From: Pachypanchax playfairii
Lineage: Eukaryota; Chordata; Actinopteri; Cyprinodontiformes; Aplocheilidae
Reading direction: 5' to 3'
DNA length: 64,000 nucleotides
Assembly: GCA_006937955.1 (NCBI GenBank)
Contig: SSNP01000051.1
Location: 3,036,438 to 3,100,437, forward strand
The notes under the pieces were generated by a model. The model worked only from the letters and a program-made list of their open reading frames with translations, did not search any database and was not told where the DNA came from. Positions 56,816 to 64,000 of the stretch are shown piece by piece; the stretch's first letter is position 1; each line of letters opens with the position of its first letter. The position numbers and the translations under genes are program-made.

Positions 56816-57410
56816 AGAGGCCCTTCCATTAAAAACGGTTTTATGAGGTTTCTGTTGAATATTTTAGCTCCACAGGTGTTCTTACTTTCATAGTGGGTGT
56901 GAAAACAGCTCAACAACTTCTCTTTCAGTTTTAATCTCTCAAACTACGCAGGTGGCGATAAAACCCGATTTCTCCCGAGTTCGAACGGCCTGTATCTGTT
57001 TCATCACAACTCCTTTGTTTATTAGTATTCATCAGCTCCCGCAGTTGAAACCACGCCTAGCAGTCTGCTAGCTAAAAGCTTTAGCATAAGACATTGCAAA
57101 CAGGAAGACATGGCGTCTGACGTTGCCATGTGCAGCAGGGCAGGAAACAGTATACCTTGCTCTGATAGGCAAGTTTGTTAGCCAATCTGAGTCCAGAAAA
57201 TTTGAATAATGAATATGAATGAACTGCTGGCCGAAGCAGTCAAAGCTGCCTGACGGAAGGAGCCAGAACCACCCGAATTTTAATGCAGACTGATTGAAAC
57301 GTCTGTTAATAAGTGTTTCCTGAGGTTTTTTAGATATAAAATGTTTTATATTACTGGATAATACTTAAGAAATAACCACAAAGTCCTGAAACTTGTATGA
57401 AATGGCCTCT
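56816..57410. mobile_element. TTAA-flanked MITE family A, copy 2, 595 bp
   Basis: TTAA at 56812-56815 and 57411-57414, imperfect TIRs AGAGGCCCTTCCAT and ATGAAATGGCCTCT. Collinear with 42881-43472 and of nearly equal length but visibly diverged, so the family is older than the Tc1 copies. Both copies are preceded by CATC directly before TTAA. Confidence 0.75.
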
Positions 57411-57414
57411 TTAA

Positions 57415-58090
57415 CAACATGCAAACAAACCACAGGGCCTGACGCATGTGATTATATGCAAATCAGTAACTTTTGTTCGGATGAACCAAACATTTTGATT
57501 TGAAAACCAAATATTAAAATAAAAAATATGGCAATGTCAAATCAAAATCCATTATCCAGGTCAGTTTTTTAATCTTATTACATGTCCCTTCTACCAGGTG
57601 AAGCAGGTCACCATTTAGGATTTGTTGTAATTTCCAGCTAGGTACAACAGAGGAGCAGAATGTGAAAAAAAAAAAAAAAGAATACATGTTTTTTTACAGC
57701 AACACAATGATAATAGGCTAATATAAGATGAATATTGAGGCAAACCATTCAGGGAGAACTTGGGGCTGTAACTATTTCCTAAGGTAGACTATTGGGATTG
57801 TAAGGGTTCCTTATTGTCTTATTGCTGTTTATTAATTTTTCAATGTTTGTTCTAGTCAGAGAGAGGTTTATTTTCAGTAATATGTTCTGTTGTTGCAATG
57901 TTGCTTTAGTCAGTATATTAAGGTTCTTTACTACAGTGCTTGAGGTCAAGGTATAAACACACAATGTATGTTTTTTTACATCAGTCATTCTAGTAATGGT
58001 GCCACCAAGATTTGGCAGGGACAGTGGTCATCCCTCTATTTTGAAATAATAATTGTAATTTTCATTAGTGTAAATCACACATAATAAGCA
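57415..58090. other. Intergenic, no gene recognised
   Basis: A tract at about 57665-57679; otherwise AT-rich without recognisable features. Confidence 0.45.
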
Positions 58091-58670
58091 CTACTCACAA
58101 AAGGTTAGGGGTATTTGGCTTTCGGGTAAAATCTATGGAAAATACAAAAGTCCACACTACAGTAATATTAAATCATGAAAGTAGTATACAACAACAAAAA
58201 AATGTCAGTCTCTCAGTAAAGCATTATGTGCAATTGAGCATTAATCACAACTTGTTAACATGGTCTTATGCTTTTCACAAGTTGATGTACTGTATTGCTT
58301 GCTGAGGCGTGGCATCCGCCCATTGTTGAAGGGCGGCCGTCAGGTCATTGAGGTTCTGGGGTTCTGAGTTATGAGCATCATGGGATACTGGTCTAAAAAC
58401 AAAGAGCAGGGCACTCCATTTGAGGTACTTCAGGTACTCTATTAGCTGGAGCATTGCTATCCATAAAGAGTACGTTAGGCATGTGTTGTTCATGCAGAGA
58501 CACAATGACTGGATTAATGATGTTATTCAGGTAGTCTGGGCTTCTCACTGTACCATTCACAAAGTGGCCATCCTTTCTTCTCAATGTGAATCAACTTTCA
58601 TCAGAGAACAGCACTGAGGCCCACTGGTCCCTCATCCAGTATAAATGCTATCTGGCCCAGGTAAAACAGT

Positions 58671-59378
58671 AGCTACGTTTACATGCGCCAAATTTCCCCA
58701 ATCTGATTAAAATCTTGGTCGATCTGAATTCCCAAATCCCTGTTTACATGGACACTAACTGAAATGATCTGATCATGCCATGAGTACACATGCACCAAGC
58801 ACTCGATCAGGTTAAACGAGTTGAGCATGCGCACAGCGAGTTGTCTTTCCGGGGGAAGAAAAAAAAGTAAACAAACTCCGTCCTTTCTGCACGTCTTTCC
58901 CGCCCCATCGTGTGCTCGATCTGACTCATGTTATCCCCAATATGGACCCTCTGCGGGTGATTACCGTTATGTTTGGGTTTTTACTGGTCGCATTAACCAA
59001 GCTAGCGGCTGAATACATATTGCTACTGCTCCTCCGCCACAGGAGAGGAGAGCAGGATGACAGGATGACTGCACCAGCAGACCACTTCTGTTTACTTCCC
59101 GCTATGTTTTCTACTTGGGTCTGCGAAAGCAGAAAGACGTCACGCTGAAGTTGTACGCATGCGCAGTGGGCTTTTTTCACCCTTTCTTTCCGAATGGGTG
59201 TATACATGCACGTCTATCCGAATGAAGATCGGACAAAACCACCCCTCTCGATCGGAAGTAAATTTCTTTCGTATCAGGCTGCATCGGATCAAAGCATTCT
59301 GATTGACATGTTTACATGACGTCTTTTTTATCCGATTGGGCGTTTATTCCGATTAAATGTGCCCATGTAAACGTAGCT
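58671..59378 (+). mobile_element. 708-bp element (PIF/Harbinger-like?), copy 1
   Basis: Ends AGCTACGTTTACATG and CATGTAAACGTAGCT are a perfect 15-bp TIR. The 3-bp target duplication AGT (58668-58670 and 59379-59381) flanks it. GTTTACATG recurs at 58742-58750 and inside the palindrome CATGTTTACATG at 59307-59318, like subterminal transposase sites. It carries one short reading frame and no recognisable transposase. A 3-bp duplication fits PIF/Harbinger, but the superfamily is inference. Confidence 0.78.
58942..59148 (+). CDS. Unrecognised 68-aa ORF inside the 708-bp element
   Basis: The frame beginning MDPLRVITVMFGFLLVALTK has a hydrophobic stretch (about residues 7-32) followed by RHRRG and a polar tail. 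It is present without frameshift in both copies of the element, with two visible residue differences. The frame is also open for ten codons upstream (from 58912); I chose the inner ATG because the outer one has no better support. It could be the remaining 5' piece of a transposase or accessory gene, or an accidental frame kept because the copies are young. No function is assigned. Confidence 0.25.
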   Translation: MDPLRVITVMFGFLLVALTKLAAEYILLLLLRHRRGEQDDRMTAPADHFCLLPAMFSTWVCESRKTSR

Positions 59379-60010
59379 AGTGATACCTGTGCCTGGTGGT
59401 GTGATCAGGTGATGCAGGGCATGCAGCATGCAGACCACACAAATGTGAATGGTTTCAACTGGTCTGATGTCACACTTTGGTGTCTGGAATTAAGCTGTGT
59501 CATTATCTGGTTGCACATGGCACTGTTAAAAATGAAGTGGTCATAAGTGTGGGATGAGGCCAAAGGATGCACATTTTATATGTCTATTAGTGACTCTTCT
59601 AGTCTCTGATCTCTGCTGCAACTCTAAGCTCAGTGGCCACTTCCACCTGAAAACATCTTGTTTAAATTTTTGCAATGGTGAGCTGCTATCAATTATTAGG
59701 TGTGGTGTCAGTGATGTCAATATCTGAGCAGTATAATGATGATGGTTGTTTAAATACGAAGTCTAATTGAATCAGGACATTTATCGTTTTTTTTTTATGG
59801 ATCAAACACCTGTTATGAATGTTGCCATTAGGCTCCTTCTTTGACAACAACAAATTGTAAAATAGTACTGAAACATTGAAAAGCTGGACATAAGCATTCA
59901 AAAGTTTAGGGAAGGTCATATAAGGTTCCCCTTCAAAAGTTAGTGTATATCTTAGTTTCATCCTAAAATTTCCCCCAAAATTCAAAATTTCCTCAACTTT
60001 TTGCTATTAG

Positions 60011-61480
60011 AGCAAGTTGCGGCCTGTGATTTGTTGGTTTGACAGTGTGCCTGTGGCATTGCAATTTAATAATAATAATGAAATATATCTGTATGTAATG
60101 TGCAAAGTATCAATATATTCTTTAATAATGGAAGAAATTTCAGTGAGGAACTTTTCTGTTTGCATCACAAAATCATGTTTCAAGAAAGAACTGGTTATCT
60201 GTCTAACTTTTCATACAGTCAGCTAATCAACACTGAAGGAGAGGTGTGAATGAAGTTGATTTGAATAATGTAAAATAAAATAAAGCAGGAGAAAATTGCT
60301 GAAATGCAATGTCTGGACGCTCACCAGCTCCAAGATATTGTGATTGTGGAAACAATCAATAAAATAAATTGCAAATTTAGAAGTGGTTAACATTTAGCAT
60401 ACACTATAGCAGCCTCTTGTACTTAGCTTATTTTCTGGTGCACCATGGGAGGATCATGACTCAGTACACTGGTCACTTTTTTATTCATATAATAGCTGAA
60501 TCAGGATCTGCATGATTTTAACCAAAAGATGAATAAGCTGCAAGATAAATTTAGATTTATATGTAGTTTTGTTGACTAATATTCATAAAACAAAGCAAAA
60601 CTCTGATCAATTAGTGTTGCATGTAGTTTCCTTTCTTAGGCAGGTGGTGCAAGAAGTGTTGTTCAACAGAAAACTGAAGTCTGCTGTTGTTTATCTCTGG
60701 AAGCTGCTCGCTGTTGGTCTGACTGTGTTTAATTACAGCCTATGTGATGCTGGCATCAGAGTAAGCTGAGGTGATTGTGTTGTGTAAATATACAAGTACA
60801 TTTAGATTAATAATACTGGCAATATGACACCCACTCCCTAGATCACAATCCTGTCCTCTTCAGTCTCACATTCTAACTCACATTTTTAATTGCTTTACCA
60901 TTTGTGTTAGGCATTTTGGAAGTCAATAAAGAACATTAAATATTTAGTACCACATCATAATTTTAGATATTAAATAAACCCACTGTGAGTATGAAGTAAA
61001 ATGAGTTGCAGCATTTTTTATTAAGGGTTATATAATTTTATTCCTTCATTGTGTGATGGACTTCTTTAAAATAAAGCTGCGTACATTATGCAGTTTCTTT
61101 TAGCCTTCTCACCATCAAACACTGGTTGTACAATTTCACACATTGATTACTAAACAAAATATCATAATCTACAAAAATACAAAAGTCGACTCGTCCAGTC
61201 CCATTTTCCTGCTTTTTGTTGCGACACAGGTGTTTTCAGCTCTAACAATGAGAGTATCTGTCTTGTATGAACTTGAAAATAATAATATATTTTAAACCTC
61301 TGTGGCTTTAAAATTAGTTTATAGTTTAACTGTTTTCATCTGCCTCCATTTGAATACAGTTGGGTGTCATCTGCATACTAGTGGAAATATATGCCTAATA
61401 TTACCTCTTTACTGAAATAAACTAGGCCAGTTTAACAATTTCTGTGAAAATGATCAATGGATTTAAGGCTTTCGTAAAAC
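60011..61480. other. Intergenic, no gene recognised
   Basis: AT-rich DNA between the relic and the second 708-bp copy. The frame at 60569-60769 has no motif. Confidence 0.45.
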
Positions 61481-61483
61481 ATT

Positions 61484-62191
61484 AGCTATGTTTACATGCG
61501 CCAAATTTCCCCAATCTGATTAAAATCTTGGTCGATCTGAATTCCCAAATCCCTGTTTACATGGACACTAACTGAAATGATCTGATCATGCCATGAGTAC
61601 ACATGCACCAAGCACTCGATCAGGTTAAACGAGTTGAGCATGCGCACAGCGAGTTGTCTTTCCGGGGGAAGAAAAAAAAGTAAACAAACTCCGTCCTTTC
61701 TGCACGTCTTTCCCGCCCCATCGTGTGCTCGATCTGACTCATGTTATCCCCAATATGGACCCTCTGCGGGTGATTACCGTTATGTTTGGGTTTTTACTGG
61801 TCGCATTAACCAAGCTAGCGGCTGAATACATATTGCTACTGCTCCTCCGCCACAGGAGAGGAAAGCAGGATGACAGGATGACTGCACCAGCAGACCACTT
61901 CTGTTTACCTCCCGCCATGTTTTCTACTTGGGTCTGCGAAAGCAGAAAGACGTCACGCTGAAGTTGTACACGTGCGCAAAGGGCTTTTTTCACCCTTTCT
62001 TTCCGAATGGGTGTGTACATGCACGTCTATCCGAATGAAGATCGGACAAAACCACCCCTCTTGATCAGAAGTAAATTTCTTTCTGATCAGGCTGCATCGG
62101 ATCAAAACATTCTGATTGACATGTTTACATGATGTCTTTTTTATCCGATTGGGCGTTTATTCCGATTAAATGTGCCCATGTAAACGTAGCT
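61484..62191 (+). mobile_element. 708-bp element (PIF/Harbinger-like?), copy 2
   Basis: Same length as 58671-59378 and nearly identical. It is flanked by the 3-bp duplication ATT (61481-61483 and 62192-62194). The left TIR has one change (AGCTATG for AGCTACG). Same orientation as copy 1, 2.1 kb apart. Confidence 0.8.
61755..61961 (+). CDS. Unrecognised 68-aa ORF, second copy
   Basis: Same frame as 58942-59148, with K for E after RHRRG and P for L in the HFCLPPAM segment. No stop or indel. See the first copy for interpretation. Confidence 0.25.
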   Translation: MDPLRVITVMFGFLLVALTKLAAEYILLLLLRHRRGKQDDRMTAPADHFCLPPAMFSTWVCESRKTSR

Positions 62192-62194
62192 ATT

Positions 62195-62698
62195 GAGACA
62201 AACATTGAGGTGGATTTATAGTTGTATAACACAACAGGATCAAGATTAAGTTAGCCACTGTACTTTAAAGGATAATCCAGGTTAGAGGTTGCCTCCTGTT
62301 TTGAAAATGAACAATAATTAGCAATTCTAGGTAAGCAAAGGGACTTCCTATTTATTTTCCAAATAAGTAAAATGTAGTAAACTAGAAGATCTGCTTGAAG
62401 GCCCAACACAATGTAAGTAACATTTATATTTAGTATAAACTCTAAACATAAACTAGGTCAGTGTTCGTTATTTTTTTATTGAGGATTGACTGGTTTTAAA
62501 TGTTTACTCAAACCTTATGGAAAATTCCATCAACAGATGAACCATATTAATCTGTTTCTGCTCTTCCTCTTTTATTTTGAACAGCTGTCACTACTTTGCT
62601 TCCTCTCTGACTCAATCTTGTGTTGGTCAATTCAGCTGAAGACCTCAAGAATTACAGTTTATTGTCTGATCTTGGGGGGTGGTGCTTGGTGTCATACA
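62195..62698. other. Intergenic, nothing recognised
   Basis: AT-rich spacer before the last Tc1 copy; no gene. Confidence 0.45.
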
Positions 62699-62700
62699 TA

Positions 62701-62900
62701 CAGTGGGGCAAAAAAGTATTTAGTCAGCCACCAATTGTGTAAGTTCTCCCACTTAAAAAGATCAGAGAGGCCTGTAATTTTCATCATAGGTATACCTCAA
62801 CTATGAGAGACAAAATGAGGGGGAAAAATCCAGAAAATCACATTGTCTGATTTTTAAAGAATTTATTTGCAAATTATGGTGGAAAATAAGTATTTGGTCA
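62701..62900. repeat. Tc1 copy 5 TIR, transposase 3' side
   Basis: 200-bp TIR with outer and inner direct repeats; its partner is outside the window. Confidence 0.9.
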
Positions 62901-62916
62901 ATAACAAAAGTTAATC

Positions 62917-63939
62917 TCAATACTTTGTTATATAGCCTTTGTTGGCAATGACAGAGGTCAAACGTTTTCTGTAAGTCTTCACAAGGTTTTCACACACTGT
63001 TGCTGGTATTTTGGCCCATTCCTCCATGCAGATCTCCTCTAGAGCAGTGATGTTTTGGGGCTGACGCTGGGCAACACGGACTTTCAACTCCCTCCAGAGA
63101 TTTTCTATGGGGTTGAGATCTGGAGACTGGCTAGGCCACTCCAGGACCTTGAAATGCTTCTTACGAAGCCACTCCTTTGTTGCCCGGGCGGTGTGTTTGG
63201 GATCATTGTCATGCTGAAAGACCCAGCCACGTCTCATTTTCAATGCCCTTGCTGATGGAAGGAGGTTTTCACTCAAAATCTTACGATACATGGCCCCATT
63301 CATTCTTTCCTTTACACGGATCAGTCGTCCTGGTCCCCTTGCAGAAAAACAGCCCCAAAGCATGATGTTTCCACCCCCATGCTTTACAGTAGGTATGGTG
63401 TTCTTTGGATCCAACTCAGCATTCTTTCCCCTCCAAACACGACAAGTTGAGTTTCTACCAAAAAGTTCTATTTTGGTTTCATCTGACCATATGATGTTCT
63501 CCCAATCCTCTTCTGGATCATCCAAATGCTCTCTAGCAAACCGCAGACGGGCCTGGACGTGTCCTGGCTTCAGCAGGGGGACACGTCTGGCACTGCAGGA
63601 TTTGAGTCCCTGGCGGTGTAGTGTGTTACTGATGGTAGCCTTTGTTACTTTGGTCCCAGCTCTCTGCAGGTCATTCACTAGGTCCCTCCGTGTGGTTCTG
63701 GGATTTTTGCTCACCGTTCTTGTGATCATTTTGACCCCACGGGGTGAGATCTTGCGTGGAGCCCCAGATCGAGGGAGATTATCAGTGGTCTTGTATGTCT
63801 TCCATTTTCTAATAATTGCTCCCACAGTTGATTTCTTCACACCAAGCTGCTTACCTATTGCAGATTCAGTCTTCCCAGCCTGGTGAAGGTCTACAATTTT
63901 GTTTCTGGTGTCCTTTGACAGCTCTTTGGTCTTGGCCAT
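62917..63939 (-). CDS. Tc1 transposase, 340 aa, intact, near consensus
   Basis: Full-length unbroken frame with D153, D244 (HDND) and E279, the paired-like DNA-binding half and the RSGAPR linker. It differs from the majority of the five copies at only one position that I can see, H108 in the second DNA-binding subdomain region. Of the five it is the best candidate for an active enzyme, provided the unseen TIR is intact. Confidence 0.94.
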   Translation of the reverse strand: MAKTKELSKDTRNKIVDLHQAGKTESAIGKQLGVKKSTVGAIIRKWKTYKTTDNLPRSGAPRKISPRGVKMITRTVSKNPRTTRRDLVNDLQRAGTKVTKATISNTLHRQGLKSCSARRVPLLKPGHVQARLRFAREHLDDPEEDWENIIWSDETKIELFGRNSTCRVWRGKNAELDPKNTIPTVKHGGGNIMLWGCFSARGPGRLIRVKERMNGAMYRKILSENLLPSARALKMRRGWVFQHDNDPKHTARATKEWLRKKHFKVLEWPSQSPDLNPIENLWRELKVRVAQRQPQNITALEEICMEEWAKIPATVCENLVKTYRKRLTSVIANKGYITKY

Positions 63940-63982
63940 AGTGGAGTTTGGAGCGTGACTGTTTGAGGTTGTGGACAGGTGT

Positions 63983-63990
63983 CTTTTATA
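63983..63990 (-). promoter_or_regulatory. TATA-like box of Tc1 copy 5
   Basis: TATAAAAG on the minus strand, 44 bp upstream of the ATG. Confidence 0.5.
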
Positions 63991-64000
63991 CTGATAACGA

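Larger units (their letters stand above)
58283..59445 (-). pseudogene. Tc1-like transposase pseudogene, split by insertion
   Basis: On the minus strand, past the insertion, codons give WARxHLYWMRDQWASVLFSDES, a Tc1 pattern ending in the first catalytic D (58597-58608). FMDSNAPANR (complement of about 58438-58468) holds the second D. The C-terminal EPQNLNDLTAALQQ is at about 58325-58366. The SPDLNPIE segment with the third acid is missing or scrambled between MECPAL and SEPQNL. Stops follow WAR and FSDES. The 708-bp element at 58671-59378 interrupts the frame just upstream of WAR. The gene is dead. Confidence 0.7.
58091..60010 (-). mobile_element. Decayed Tc1/mariner-like relic with nested insertion
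   Basis: The left end CTACTCACAAAAGGTTAGGG and the right end (complement of 59990-60010, CTAATAGCAAAAAGTTGAGG) are diverged inverted repeats, with TA near both edges. The minus strand carries a broken transposase. Without the 708-bp insertion and its 3-bp duplication the element would be about 1.2 kb, normal for Tc1. Confidence 0.7.
62701..64000 (-). mobile_element. Tc1 (DD34E) transposon, copy 5, cut by window end
   Basis: TA at 62699-62700, then CAGTGGGGCAAAAAAGTATT. One TIR is 62701-62900; the other lies beyond the window. By comparison with the other copies it should end about 300 bp further on. The visible TIR has GAGGGGGAAAAATCC where the others have GAGGAAAAAAAATCC. Confidence 0.93.

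Overview
The window looks like teleost nuclear DNA. It is AT-rich and gene-poor, with CA/AT/AAG microsatellites, tRNA-derived SINEs and several transposon families that I recognise as widespread in bony fish. The exact species cannot be read from it; a percomorph is my guess. I found no host protein-coding gene, rRNA gene, stand-alone tRNA gene or CRISPR array. Every long open reading frame that I could explain belongs to a transposon. The rest is intergenic or intronic DNA, with a few stretches whose texture suggests conserved regulatory DNA.

The main content is one Tc1 (DD34E) family of about 1602 bp present five times: 1384-2985 (-), 12813-14414 (-), 47650-49244 (+), 55204-56805 (+) and 62701 to the window end (-). 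Each complete copy has 200-bp terminal inverted repeats with the inner/outer direct-repeat layout, TA target duplications and a TATA-like box before a 340-residue transposase. Four copies keep an unbroken transposase with D153, D244 and E279. The third has an 8-bp deletion.

Other elements by region: a SINE head at 0.35 kb and another at 5.7 kb; an R4/Rex6-like LINE relic on the minus strand at 15.9-16.7 kb; a 649-bp hAT deletion derivative with perfect 8-bp target duplications and a BED-finger remnant (18203-18851); TTAA-flanked elements at 21589-22873, 29490-29967, 42881-43472 and 56816-57410, plus fragments; a second Tc1-like element (DD36E spacing) at 31489-32786 whose 5' end has been inverted next to an (AT)n tract; a SINE at 35.9-36.2 kb; an old LINE-derived repeat at 37.0-38.6 kb split by a 1.1-kb insertion; and hAT-like and LINE fragments at 50.2-51.0 kb.

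At 58.1-60.0 kb a decayed Tc1-like relic is interrupted inside its transposase by a 708-bp element with 3-bp target duplications. A second copy of the same 708-bp element lies at 61484-62191. The nesting and sequence similarity give a relative order: the LINE, SINE and older Tc1 relics are old, while the DD34E Tc1 family and the 708-bp element are recent.

I did not find a convincing new biological system. The best leads are the possibly active Tc1 family with matched variants in both TIRs of one copy, the inverted-end DD36E element, the 708-bp element with a short reading frame kept in both copies, and the run of different TTAA-flanked families.
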